NCBI GenBank assembly: GCA_016210115.1
Contig: JACQUW010000182.1
Location: forward strand, 1 to 54,627
Reading direction: 5' to 3'
Length of the DNA: 54,627 nucleotides
DNA from: Deltaproteobacteria bacterium
Lineage (GTDB): Bacteria > Desulfobacterota > Binatia > UBA9968
Shown here: piece by piece, positions 28,139 through 36,790 of the stretch
How the letters are laid out: the number at the start of each line of letters is the position of its first letter
How positions within the stretch are numbered: the first letter of the stretch is position 1
Translations under genes and position numbers: made by a program
The notes under the pieces: generated by a model
Told to the model about the DNA's origin: nothing
Seen by the model: only the letters and a program-made list of their open reading frames with translations
Databases searched by the model: none

Positions 28139-30008
28139 AAACGCCGTAGCCGCGCTCTCTAAAAAGACCCCGAAGGTGGACCCTGGCGAAGCCGTCCCAC
28201 AACTCCCGCTGCTCGGCGGTCAAGTTGCTGCCCAAGAATCTCCTCAGCAGCTCCTCGCGCGCCAAAAGGTGTGTAAGGCCCGTCTCGCGGAGCTGCGCTT
28301 TGATGTCTGTTTCGGTTCGCGCTTTTCGGACCATTCCCACAAGAGTCCACGCAGTGTCCCCGCTGTCATGAAAATAATTCCGCTCGCAATAATACGCCCT
28401 TCTCCCCATAAAAAGAAGATAAACCTTGGCCGTGGAGGGGAGCGTCTTGTTGATGAATCCGAAAGCCGGATAGTCGGAAAGCGTGCGCGTAAGATAGGCT
28501 TCCCGGCTTTCTTTCCCCTTCAGGTACTCCACGGGGGAGAGCGTCTGAACGTATCGCCAGAGGTACATTCCGTTCAATGCCAGAAGAAGAATCACCCCGC
28601 CGAAAAGAAAAGCCGGGCGAACGATCCTGAGGTAGAGATTGTGCAGCCCATAGACCAGCAGAATCACCAGCGGTGGGACGATCGGGAGGAGATAACGAAT
28701 CCGCACCTCCACCAGGAACAAAGCATAGAGAAAATAGAAAAGAGCAAAGCCAAAGATGATTTTTTTTTCTTCAAGCCATTTCCCTCTAAAGGCCCACGGC
28801 AAGAACAGGATCAGCATCGGATTGAGCACCCCATCGAAATATTGGGGCCGGTCATCCTGACCGAAGAAAAAAATTCGCACCGGCAAAGAGGCGATCTGCC
28901 ACCAACTCTCACCAAAGTAAAGCGCTCGCCTGGCAAATATACCGAGCTCCACATCCCCCACTCCCAGCACGCTGCCCCCCGTGCCTCTCGGACCGAAAAT
29001 CCCTCCGAAAAAAGGAAAAAACGGATTGCCGGTCTGGATCAGGTTCTTGGCGGCCCATGGGAGTAGAGGAAGAGAGGCCAGCGCGAGAAACAGAGCGCCG
29101 GAAACGAGCGATTTCATGCGCCATTTCTTCCCTTTGCCGCCGAGAATAAAGAGGACAATCAATGAAAGCAGCAGCAAAACCAAAAAACCATTCGGCTTCG
29201 TCGCGACGGCAAACCCTGCCGATAGTCCGGCAAGAGCCAACCAGCCAAAAGCTCCGGGAATCGGTTTTGGATCGGGAATTGCGGATTTCGGATCTTGCCG
29301 CCCGTCGTCCGCCATCGGCCGTTCACCCTCCTCTTTCCAACGCAGAAGACAAACGAGGGCGGCGGTCGAGTAAAAAGTCAGCCCAAGATCAACATAGGCG
29401 AGGTTGGCCAGGCGCAGGATCGCCGGCGTGAATAAGAAAAAGAAAAAACCCAAAAGGCCGTAGGTTCGACTCAGCCTCAGAGCCAGGTAAGCGTAAAGCA
29501 ACAGGCCAGTCAAAAAACCGAAAAGCCCGTGGATTAGTTTCGGAACCGCATCCCACCCCCAGCGAAGCCAGGGGGCGTAAAGCATGTCGAGGAGCATCGG
29601 GTAGTAAGAGTAGCTCGCAAATGGGATCTGGTAGATACGCCCCGCCTGGACGTAAAGACGGGGAATAAGCAAATGATGCGTCAGCTCGTCACGCGCAGTG
29701 GGAGGCAAAAGCCCCAGAAAAACTTCCACCGTCAGTATCAGAAGGATCAGAAGCCAGACGACAAATCCTAACCTATTTTTATCCCTCGCTTGAACAAAGA
29801 AGACATAGAGAAAAAATAGTCCTGCAGCCGAAACCACAGCGGCCGCAACGAGATTGAGAAGCGGATTCCCGATCATGCCCGCCAACGCGCCGACGAAGTA
29901 GATCGTGGCGGCGGCTCCCAGAACGCAACCACAAATGTTTGAGTAAAAGAGCAAACGAGAGAAGGTATCCGGCGGACTCATTCCTATTTGCTTTTCTGCT
30001 TTAACCAT
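28122..30008 (-). CDS. ArnT/PMT-like integral membrane glycosyltransferase
   Basis: A 628-residue polytopic protein with about 12 membrane segments. Typical of GT39/GT83 enzymes are an acidic residue in the first large outer loop (LPPTARDELTHHLLIPRLYVQAGRI, with the DE pair), YPMLLDMLYAPWL, and AVATKPNGF. A soluble C-terminal domain follows from about residue 500. These enzymes use a polyprenyl-phosphate sugar to modify lipid A, glycans or proteins on the outer face. The start at 30008 overlaps the hydrolase stop; an alternative Met is at 29981. Residues about 225-250 form a charged insertion between helices. Confidence 0.78.
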   Translation of the reverse strand: MVKAEKQIGMSPPDTFSRLLFYSNICGCVLGAAATIYFVGALAGMIGNPLLNLVAAAVVSAAGLFFLYVFFVQARDKNRLGFVVWLLILLILTVEVFLGLLPPTARDELTHHLLIPRLYVQAGRIYQIPFASYSYYPMLLDMLYAPWLRWGWDAVPKLIHGLFGFLTGLLLYAYLALRLSRTYGLLGFFFFLFTPAILRLANLAYVDLGLTFYSTAALVCLLRWKEEGERPMADDGRQDPKSAIPDPKPIPGAFGWLALAGLSAGFAVATKPNGFLVLLLLSLIVLFILGGKGKKWRMKSLVSGALFLALASLPLLPWAAKNLIQTGNPFFPFFGGIFGPRGTGGSVLGVGDVELGIFARRALYFGESWWQIASLPVRIFFFGQDDRPQYFDGVLNPMLILFLPWAFRGKWLEEKKIIFGFALFYFLYALFLVEVRIRYLLPIVPPLVILLVYGLHNLYLRIVRPAFLFGGVILLLALNGMYLWRYVQTLSPVEYLKGKESREAYLTRTLSDYPAFGFINKTLPSTAKVYLLFMGRRAYYCERNYFHDSGDTAWTLVGMVRKARTETDIKAQLRETGLTHLLAREELLRRFLGSNLTAEQRELWDGFARVHLRGLFRERGYGVYEING

Positions 30009-31075
30009 TTACCAACGACAGGATAGACCTCCTCAGGCGACTTATTTCCGAGGATCAGGTCAAAATGGCCATACGCAGCGGAATCCTTGGCCCGAGGCCC
30101 GAATATTCTGAGCGCGCGGTCCTGGGGCGCCAGAGAACGATAGACGGCGCGCATGGCTTCGGGCGGCGCAAGCCGATCGTGCTCCCCTCCTAAAACCAAA
30201 AGAGGCGTCCGCGTTCCAGCCATGCTCTTCCGATAACTAAAATTGCCGTCGGCCGATACGAACTCACCCTTCCTGATCATCAACAGAAGGTGATCCAAAA
30301 CTCCGGGATTGATTTCCGTCAGAGCTTCATCCAGAGCCTTTTGCAGTATTTCGTCGTCGACATTGTCCGGATTGAAAAAGATCCCGGCGATTTTCGGGAC
30401 GAGAGGGATGAGAAATTTGCAAAGCATAGGAGCGTTCAGGTATAGAAAAATCTTTTTTAAAGTGGGACTCTCGTCGAGCTTCAAGAGCCTTTTCATCGGT
30501 TCCTGCTCATCGTGGTGAAACGTGACTGGAGCCCCAAGAGTGATGCCCGCCGCAATTCCCGCCCCTTTTTTCTTGGTGAGGTATCCGTACAGTAGGAGCC
30601 CTCCCGCTTCATATCCGACCCAGCTCACTTTGGAGTTCCCGGTCTCCTTTTGTACGTACCGGATCACAGCCGGTAGGTCCTTTTCGATCATGTCATCCAG
30701 GTTCCACCTCTTTGGCCCGCCTTTGAGGGGGTCAAGACTCCTGCCGGTGCCCCGCGACGATAGATTCCAGACATCAAAACCCTCGCCTACCAGATATCGG
30801 GCAAGACTATGCTCCCCGTCGAGATTGAGAAACCGGCTGTTGACGAAGAGGCCATGGCTGAGAATCACGGCGGGACTTTGCGCGTCTTGTTTTTCTGAAC
30901 GCAGCCTCTCCATGGCAAGCTCAAATTTCTCTTCGGTCACTGCCCAGTGAAGGTCGCGAACGACGCGCGGGGTCTCCCCGGCCGTGCCTTCTATAGGCAC
31001 AACGAAGAGAATGCAAAGGAGACGAAGGACCAGCCTGAGGCGCGGTCCATCGCTGTTGCACTGTGTCTTCATCAT
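29984..31075 (-). CDS. exported alpha/beta-hydrolase fold protein with altered nucleophile
   Basis: The start at 31075 puts a hydrophobic signal-like segment (LVLRLLCILFVVPIEGTAG) near the N-terminus; the frame is open to 31138. The mature protein resembles class III PhaC/lipase-like hydrolases: VILSHGLFVNSRF (oxyanion loop), WNLSSRGTGRS, DLPAVIRYV, then VGYEAGGLLLYGYL, GGEHDRLAPPEAM (Asp) and YGHFDLILG (His). The nucleophile elbow should be GxSxG or GxCxG, but the codon is GAA, so Glu156 replaces Ser or Cys. Ordinary esterase or polymerase chemistry is therefore unlikely. It overlaps the ArnT-like gene and may be co-transcribed. Confidence 0.7.
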   Translation of the reverse strand: MMKTQCNSDGPRLRLVLRLLCILFVVPIEGTAGETPRVVRDLHWAVTEEKFELAMERLRSEKQDAQSPAVILSHGLFVNSRFLNLDGEHSLARYLVGEGFDVWNLSSRGTGRSLDPLKGGPKRWNLDDMIEKDLPAVIRYVQKETGNSKVSWVGYEAGGLLLYGYLTKKKGAGIAAGITLGAPVTFHHDEQEPMKRLLKLDESPTLKKIFLYLNAPMLCKFLIPLVPKIAGIFFNPDNVDDEILQKALDEALTEINPGVLDHLLLMIRKGEFVSADGNFSYRKSMAGTRTPLLVLGGEHDRLAPPEAMRAVYRSLAPQDRALRIFGPRAKDSAAYGHFDLILGNKSPEEVYPVVGKWLKQKSK

Positions 31076-31242
31076 CGAAATGCCGGCGGCGAACGTCGGA
31101 TTGAGCAGGATTGTAGAAGGCTTGGCTTGCACTTGCAACTAAATTCGGGAGCAACCCGGCTTAATCGCACTGGAGCCCCGTCAGGGTTGACGCCTTCAGG
31201 GAGACTGAGTATTCTCAAGCTGAGAATGGCAGGATAATAAGC

Positions 31243-32328
31243 ATGGATACGCTCCCGAAAAATATGGAACTGGACGAATTCTACCGGGAGGCCGAGCAGA
31301 AGCATCTGATTCCTCTTTGGAAAGTTACTGCACGGCTCCTTCCGTTGGAGCCCCAAACCAAGGTCCTGCCCTATTGCTGGAAATGGTCCGACCTGCGTCG
31401 CATGGCGCATAGCGCCGGCGCACTTGTGCCTATCGAGCGCGGCGGCGAGAGAAGAGTCCTCGGATTGGTAAATCCTGGCCTTGGAGGAAAATACGCGGCC
31501 ACGCATACTCTGTGGGCAGCCGTGCAAATCGTCCAGCCTGGTGAGGTCGCCCCGTGTCACCGCCACACAGCATCTGCGATCCGCTTTATCATCGAAGGCG
31601 ATCGCAGTTACACCAATGTAAACGGGGATAAATGCGTAATGGAGCGAGGCGACCTGGTCCTGACGCCTAATTGGACCTGGCACGATCACGGCTGCGAGTC
31701 TGATAAGCCAATGATATGGATGGATGGCCTGGACCTGCCATTGGTCGGTGATCTCGACGCGGTTTTTTTCGAGCCTTATCCAGCCCACCGGCACCCCGTC
31801 ACCCAAATCAACGACTCTGAGAGAAAGTTCAGTGGACCCCACCTCAGGCCCACCTGGGAGAAACCCCAAGGGAACGTCTCGCCACTTCTCAACTATAAGT
31901 GGAACCCAACTTACGAGGCCCTAAACAGAATAGGCGAAGGAGCTGCAAGCCCATTTGACGACGTCTGCTTCGAGTACCTGAGCCCCAATACCGGCGGGCC
32001 CACGCTGCCCACAATCGGCTGTTACATTCAAATGATCCGCCCCGGTATCCGCACGCGCGCCCACCGGCAAGTTAACAGCGCAGTTTATCATATATTCGAG
32101 GGACGCGGTTATTCGGTGATCAATGGCGTGCGGTTCGACTGGGAGCGTGGGGATTTTCTTGTGATTCCTCCTTGGGCGTGGCATGAACATGCGAATGAGA
32201 ATAAGGAGGAGGCCATTCTCTTTTCCATCCAGGACACGCCAGTGATGCAGGCTCTGGGACTTTATCGGGAAGAAGCTTATCAAGAGAACGGCGGCCACCA
32301 ACCCGTTACGGGGCATTTCGAGGGCTGA
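31243..32328 (+). CDS. gentisate 1,2-dioxygenase-like double cupin
   Basis: A 361-residue bicupin. The N-terminal cupin has PCHRHTASAIRFIIEG and RGDLVLTPNWTWHDHG (His, His, His iron site); the C-terminal cupin has RAHRQVNSAVYHIFEGRGYSVING and RGDFLVIPPWAWHEH. The order, spacing and about 360-residue length match gentisate and 1-hydroxy-2-naphthoate/salicylate dioxygenases, Fe(II) enzymes that cleave the ring between the carboxyl- and hydroxyl-bearing carbons. An oxygen-using ring cleavage gene near an anaerobic ring-reduction operon suggests a facultative or hybrid aromatic lifestyle. The exact substrate cannot be read from the sequence. Confidence 0.82.
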   Translation: MDTLPKNMELDEFYREAEQKHLIPLWKVTARLLPLEPQTKVLPYCWKWSDLRRMAHSAGALVPIERGGERRVLGLVNPGLGGKYAATHTLWAAVQIVQPGEVAPCHRHTASAIRFIIEGDRSYTNVNGDKCVMERGDLVLTPNWTWHDHGCESDKPMIWMDGLDLPLVGDLDAVFFEPYPAHRHPVTQINDSERKFSGPHLRPTWEKPQGNVSPLLNYKWNPTYEALNRIGEGAASPFDDVCFEYLSPNTGGPTLPTIGCYIQMIRPGIRTRAHRQVNSAVYHIFEGRGYSVINGVRFDWERGDFLVIPPWAWHEHANENKEEAILFSIQDTPVMQALGLYREEAYQENGGHQPVTGHFEG

Positions 32329-32339
32329 CAGGAGACCGC

Positions 32340-32549
32340 ATGGCCAAATACCTTCAATGCAGTGAATGTGGGAAGCTCGCTTTTTATTACGATGACTACG
32401 TCGGAACCGAAAAACCTTTTTACTTAAGATTTATGCGATATCCTGACGGAACCAGACCTTCATCCCCAAGATGTTTTACTTGCGGCGCGGTTCCTAGATT
32501 GATCCACGAGTTGGTCAAGGAAGAAAAAGCGGCTGCCAAGCACGGGTAG
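32340..32549 (+). CDS. small zinc-ribbon protein
   Basis: A 69-residue protein with two Cys pairs, CSECGK near the start and CFTCGA in the middle, arranged like a rubredoxin or zinc ribbon. It follows the bicupin gene by 11 bases with AGGAG seven bases before the ATG, so it is almost certainly co-transcribed with it. I do not recognise a named family. It may be an electron-transfer or protein-binding accessory for the dioxygenase; this is inference from position. Confidence 0.65.
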   Translation: MAKYLQCSECGKLAFYYDDYVGTEKPFYLRFMRYPDGTRPSSPRCFTCGAVPRLIHELVKEEKAAAKHG

Positions 32550-32634
32550 AGCGAGCGCCGGGAATCCGTTCAACGCGCTGGCTCGCTAGCGAAGCGTCAG
32601 ACTTCCCCCCGATGCAAGAAGGTTTGGCAACCTG

Positions 32635-33447
32635 CTATTGAAGATGGCGGCGTAGCGCTCTGGCCCCCAACCAGAGGACCAGCGCATCAAAAACCAACAG
32701 CACCACGACCATCCGCCCGAGGAGATGCCAATCCCAAACCGCTGAGCGTGTACTCGGGTCCAGAAGAACGAGAGAGCGCATACCATCAATCGCATAGGTC
32801 ATGGGATTGACGCGAGCCACCAATTGCATCCAGCCGGGCAGAGCATCCAGTGGAACAAAGGCAGAAGAAAGGAACGTAAACGGAAGCGCTGTAATACCCA
32901 TAATCGCAAAGAAGTCGCCATGATTGTGCACAACAAACGCCAGGACCATTGAGATTACGGTTACCCCGAAACCGAGGAGTAGCGCAACGATCAAGAGGCC
33001 AAGAATTCCCCCGATGCCGGTCGCGACGCGCACGCCAAAAACCAGCCCTAAACCCAACATGATCAGGCATTGAAGCGTTGTATTGATGTTGACCGCCAGG
33101 AAGCGGCCTACGAGAATCGAGGCGCGGGAGACCGGCGCTGTCAACAGCCGCGAAAGCAATCCGTTTTCCTTGTCGAAGAGCAGAGGAATGCCACCGCCCA
33201 TGCTGTTGCCAAAGACCGTCAGTGTCAGGATTCCCGGGAGGAGGTAAGCGCGATAGTCTCCCAGCATGAGATTTCGGCCATAGGCCTGAAATGCGCCTCC
33301 CATAAAAATAAGGAGAATCACCGGATTGAGGAGGTTGAAAGCCATGTTAAACGGCTCGCGGCGAAGATGAATGAGCCACCGCACAACCTGCGCTTTCGTT
33401 TCCTGGATGAAGTCAAACACCGGACTCGCTCTCCGCGGCGAAGGCAT
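32635..33447 (-). CDS. ABC-2 type exporter permease (DrrB-like)
   Basis: The start at 33447 lies inside the end of the ATPase gene (35-base overlap); the frame is open further but codes for implausible sequence. The 270-residue protein has six membrane segments and the DrrB/NodJ-type markers LRREPFNMAFNLLNPVILLIFMGGAF, LLPGILTLTVFGNSM, RLLTAPVSR and ARVNPMTYAIDGMRS. With the ATPase it would export a hydrophobic compound or lipid. Neighbouring genes give no clear substrate. Confidence 0.85.
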   Translation of the reverse strand: MPSPRRASPVFDFIQETKAQVVRWLIHLRREPFNMAFNLLNPVILLIFMGGAFQAYGRNLMLGDYRAYLLPGILTLTVFGNSMGGGIPLLFDKENGLLSRLLTAPVSRASILVGRFLAVNINTTLQCLIMLGLGLVFGVRVATGIGGILGLLIVALLLGFGVTVISMVLAFVVHNHGDFFAIMGITALPFTFLSSAFVPLDALPGWMQLVARVNPMTYAIDGMRSLVLLDPSTRSAVWDWHLLGRMVVVLLVFDALVLWLGARALRRHLQ

Positions 33448-34393
33448 GCCCCGTATAGTGCAGGAAAACCTCATCCAGCCCGGGACGGCTGTAAGTAATC
33501 TTATAAATAGGGACGGCCAGCGCTGAAGCGGATTGCAGAATCCGGGGCAGCGCCATCTCGTTGCTCTCGACATAGACCTTAAGCTGTTTTCCGTTTCTCA
33601 TCGTTGCCTTAACGCCGCCAAGCCCGTCGAGCGCTCCTTGGAGAGCCGCCAATGCTTCCTCGCTAAAATGACCGTTGGGGCCTCCGATTTCCACCGAGAT
33701 TATGTCTCGCTTGAGCTCTCCCTTCAGTGCCCCGGGGCTCCCCCGCGCGGCGATCTTTCCATGGTCGATGATCGCCACATCGTCGCACAGTCGCTCCGCT
33801 TCGTCCATATAATTCGTGCAGACAAAAACCGTCGCCCCTTGCTCTTTGAGGCGCAGAATATGATCCCACACATCCCGCCGCACGCGTACGTCCAAACCCA
33901 GAGAAGGTTCATCGAGCAGGATCAAAGGAGGCCGATGAATGAGCCCGCAGGCCAGGTCGAGTTTTTTCTTCATTCCGCCGGAAAAATATTTCACCCGCCG
34001 GTCGGCGTCCCGCTCGAGGTTCATCAAGGCAAGCAGTTCCTGAATGCGTGCTTCGCGGATGGCCGGAGCGAGATGATAGAGGTCGGCAAAATAAGCCAGG
34101 TGCTCCCGTGCCGTAAGATAGGTGTCGACCGTCAATTCTTGGGGCACATAACCGATCGTGCCCCGCACCCGGACGGCTTCGCGCGCAACTTCGAGACCGT
34201 TAATCTCGACTCTTCCGCTATCGGGCCGGACCAGAGTAGTCAGGATTTTAATAGTGGTGGTCTTGCCGGCCCCGTTCGGTCCCAAAAGACCAAATATCTT
34301 TCCCCTCTCTACCTCCAGAGAAATGCCGTTCAGGGCGAGGATCGGGCCAAAAACCTTCTTTACGTTCTCGATGCGGACAACCATAGGATGCAT
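33413..34393 (-). CDS. ABC exporter ATP-binding protein (DrrA-like)
   Basis: A 326-residue ATPase with Walker A LLGPNGAGKTT, Q-loop YVPQE, signature YFSGGMKKKLDLACGL and Walker B LILLDEPSLGLD, followed by the H-loop region VFVCTNYMDEAERLCD in which the usual His is Asn. The C-terminal 90 residues match the DrrA-type regulatory tail. It overlaps the permease gene by 35 bases. The Met three codons in (34384) is an equally possible start. The two genes lie downstream of the di-iron protein gene on the same strand. Confidence 0.87.
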   Translation of the reverse strand: MHPMVVRIENVKKVFGPILALNGISLEVERGKIFGLLGPNGAGKTTTIKILTTLVRPDSGRVEINGLEVAREAVRVRGTIGYVPQELTVDTYLTAREHLAYFADLYHLAPAIREARIQELLALMNLERDADRRVKYFSGGMKKKLDLACGLIHRPPLILLDEPSLGLDVRVRRDVWDHILRLKEQGATVFVCTNYMDEAERLCDDVAIIDHGKIAARGSPGALKGELKRDIISVEIGGPNGHFSEEALAALQGALDGLGGVKATMRNGKQLKVYVESNEMALPRILQSASALAVPIYKITYSRPGLDEVFLHYTGHAFAAESESGV

Positions 34394-34564
34394 GACTTTG
34401 AATATATATTACGGGATTTCATTGAAGTCCAACTGCCATGGCCCAGGGCAGAAGAATGTAACCCGGAGTAGGTACGGCTGGGACTGTCAAAGAGGTCTGT
34501 CTGGTGAAGGAGGTTCTAGGAACTTGTCTTCGGCTCAAATGTGAACTGAAGTCAGAAAGCGGCT

Positions 34565-35314
34565 TTAAAGGTATTTCCTGTTGGTTCTCTCATCTGGCAC
34601 ATCCAGGCCCAACTCTGCAATCAGCGGAAGGACATCTTCCATATACGCCCTTCTCGCTTCAGCGTTCGTCCTTAGCTTGAGGCCCCATTCGAGATAGCGC
34701 TCGCTGCGGCGGGACTCCGAGCGCCCGAACATGTCCAGAGCAAGAGGGTACCAGCGTTCCAGCGCCTGTTGTATCTCAACCCTCCCTTTGCCGTTGCTGC
34801 AGAGTTCGCGCATCTTAGTATGTCCATAGGCGGCGTGACTCATCTCTTCATTGATAATACCCGGAGCAATTTCAACCAGGGGCAGGTAAGTGCTATCCAG
34901 GAACTCCTCCATCTGATATTTTCCAACCCGGGCAACAAGAAAGTAAAAAACCGCCAGCTCACTCCAGGTAGGGAGCTGACCAATCTTGAAGGCATCGAGG
35001 TACCGCTCGGAATTCTCCTTCTGCAGAAGGTACGTTCCATCGATATGAATTTCCTTCAGCAACCGGTTGATTTTGCGAAAGTGATCCAGATCCTCGGAAA
35101 CAATCCGAGCAAGCCGATACATATCCTCGACCGTAGGCGCTCGCAAGAGCCAGCGCTCGCAATAAATTCGTGGCCCACCTATCTCGCAGTCGGCCTGGAT
35201 CGTAAGAACCCGGCTAAGCAGTTCCTGGTACTCCGGAGGCATTTGCTTGAAGTCCTTGGACCTGATCCTTTCTCGAAACACTTTATACACTCCTACAAAA
35301 AAAGGCGTAGCCAA
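34565..35314 (-). CDS. PaaA/PaaC-like ferritin-like di-iron protein
   Basis: A 249-residue helical protein of the phenylacetyl-CoA epoxidase family. Possible iron ligands are in order: Glu44 (DCEIGG), Asp75/His78 (SEDLDHFRK), Asp140 region (EEFLDSTYLP) and Glu157/His160 (NEEMSHAAYGHTKM). The E/DxxH and EExxH pairs and GHTKM resemble the catalytic PaaA subunit, although the length is closer to PaaC. PaaA enzymes make ring 1,2-epoxides of aryl-CoA with oxygen; BoxB of the benzoyl-CoA box pathway is related but much longer. No PaaB/C/E partners are here. It is divergent from the benzoyl-CoA reductase operon, across a 312-base gap. Confidence 0.7.
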   Translation of the reverse strand: MATPFFVGVYKVFRERIRSKDFKQMPPEYQELLSRVLTIQADCEIGGPRIYCERWLLRAPTVEDMYRLARIVSEDLDHFRKINRLLKEIHIDGTYLLQKENSERYLDAFKIGQLPTWSELAVFYFLVARVGKYQMEEFLDSTYLPLVEIAPGIINEEMSHAAYGHTKMRELCSNGKGRVEIQQALERWYPLALDMFGRSESRRSERYLEWGLKLRTNAEARRAYMEDVLPLIAELGLDVPDERTNRKYL

Positions 35315-35626
35315 TTATGTTAGAATATCGTCTTTGCAAACGAGCCGCAGAAATACCGGTGTCAGTCACGCTAGGGGGGATAAACGCAAACGATATGCCA
35401 AGCAGAAGCATGGAAAACCGACTATCGCGAGAAGCTGACGACAAACAAAAGTCCAACATTTTGGAAAATGTTCTGGTTTCCTTCTTAGTTTTGGGAAGAA
35501 TATCATTTTTATCAGCATCTTCTAGCAATAATTTTAGGGGGCCGGATTGGCATCCATATTGCTGCTATCCTTTTCCAGTTGAACGAACGATTGATCGAAC
35601 GAACGCACGATAAGTATGAGGTAACT
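35315..35626. promoter_or_regulatory. divergent promoter region of the di-iron gene and the benzoyl-CoA reductase operon
   Basis: This 312-base, AT-richer stretch lies between two divergent transcription units, so both promoters should be in it. It contains a perfect palindrome at 35455-35472 (8-base arms, 2-base spacer) and a tandem GAACGAACG motif near 35581-35605 just before the first reductase gene. The ORFs that run through it encode no plausible protein. Confidence 0.6.
35455..35472. promoter_or_regulatory. candidate operator palindrome
   Basis: The bases form AACATTTT, GG, AAAATGTT, a perfect inverted repeat 155 bases before the first reductase codon and 140 bases before the di-iron gene. 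Its size suits a dimeric regulator such as a TetR- or MarR-type protein. No regulator gene is in the window, so the binding protein is unknown. Confidence 0.45.
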
Positions 35627-36781
35627 ATGTATGTAAAAAAATTAGTCGCTCAGTACACAGAAATGCTAGACGAGTCCCCTCTCGATTCCATAGCGCAATG
35701 GAAGGAAAAGCATCCAGGTTCCAAGGTGATCGGATGTTATCCGGTCTACACGCCGGTAGAGATCATCCATGCGGCGGGGATGCTTCCGGTGGGGATTATA
35801 GGCGCAGGTAACCGGTTGGAGATCGCTCATGCTGACTCGCGGTTCCAATCTTTTGTCTGCTCAATTGTAAAGAGCACTCTGGAACTGGGCCTTATCGGCA
35901 AACTCTCTTCCGTGGACGGGATGGTTTTTCATTCGATCTGTGACCCCGCAAGGAATTTGGGAAGTGTTTTCAAGCGCAACTTCCCCGGCATGTTGATTGA
36001 GTATATCCATTTCCCTCAGAACATGGCCTCGCCGCACACAGTCAACTATCTGACGGCCGAGTATGAGCGGATAAAGGGGTCCTATGAGGATTTGGCTAAT
36101 AGAAAAATCACGGACGAGGACCTGCGGCGGAGCATTGGTCTTTACAACGAACAGCGGGTCTTACTTCGGGAACTCTACCGATTTCGCCAGGAGCAACCCC
36201 ACAATCTTTCAACCGTGGAATGTTACGTCTTGACCCGCATCGGGACGCTGCTTCCCGCGGAAGAACATATCGCAATTTTGAAAGAGGCCATGAAAGGACT
36301 CCGAGAGAGAAATGAAAAGCCGAAAGATCGCATAAAGGTTATTTTGGAAGGCTCCTTTTGCGAACAGCCTCCTCTGGAATTGATCGACGGGCTCGAGGCT
36401 GCCGGCTGTTATATTCTCGACGATGACTTCCTTCAAGGCTGGCGCTTTTTTACCACCGATATTCCCGTAGAGGGCAATCCCCTGCGCAACCTGGCGAATG
36501 CCTACCTCAACCTGAGCGTCTATGCTGGAGTGAAACACGATACTCGTGAACATAAATCTCAACACCTTCTGGACAAAGTGAAGGAGACCGGGGCAAGCGC
36601 CGTCCTTATTCTCGCAGCTAAGTTTTGCGAACCTGCCCTGTTTGATTATGCCCTCTATCGTAGGGCTCTGGAAAAAGAGGGCATTCCCCATCTCTATCTC
36701 GAGTTTGAAGAGAAAATGTGGATTTTTGACAAGGCTCGCACGGAGGTCGAAACCTTCGTTGAGTCTATGCTGTTCGATTAG
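35627..36781 (+). CDS. bzdN: benzoyl-CoA reductase subunit, BzdN/BcrC-like
   Basis: The start at 35627 has GAGG five bases upstream; an ATG 16 codons earlier in frame has none. The 384-residue protein is of the HgdB/BcrC family (2-hydroxyacyl-CoA dehydratase D component). It opens YTEMLDESPLDSIAQWKEKHPGSKVIGCYPVYTPVEIIHAAG. Likely [4Fe-4S] ligands are among Cys37, Cys78, Cys105, Cys245 (GSFCEQPP) and Cys333 (AKFCEPALF). In class I benzoyl-CoA reductase this subunit forms, with the next gene product, the aryl-CoA-binding module that receives electrons from the ATPase module and reduces the ring to a cyclic dienoyl-CoA. It begins a tightly packed operon. Confidence 0.83.
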   Translation: MYVKKLVAQYTEMLDESPLDSIAQWKEKHPGSKVIGCYPVYTPVEIIHAAGMLPVGIIGAGNRLEIAHADSRFQSFVCSIVKSTLELGLIGKLSSVDGMVFHSICDPARNLGSVFKRNFPGMLIEYIHFPQNMASPHTVNYLTAEYERIKGSYEDLANRKITDEDLRRSIGLYNEQRVLLRELYRFRQEQPHNLSTVECYVLTRIGTLLPAEEHIAILKEAMKGLRERNEKPKDRIKVILEGSFCEQPPLELIDGLEAAGCYILDDDFLQGWRFFTTDIPVEGNPLRNLANAYLNLSVYAGVKHDTREHKSQHLLDKVKETGASAVLILAAKFCEPALFDYALYRRALEKEGIPHLYLEFEEKMWIFDKARTEVETFVESMLFD

Positions 36782-36790
36782 GAGGATTCT

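Noticed and set aside
34565..35314. Identification as BoxB (benzoyl-CoA epoxidase)
   Set aside because: BoxB is about 470 residues; this protein is 249 and fits the PaaA/PaaC size class.
35579..35626. Earlier ATG for the first benzoyl-CoA reductase gene
   Set aside because: No ribosome site precedes it, the 16 extra residues look random, and the ATG at 35627 has GAGG at the right distance.
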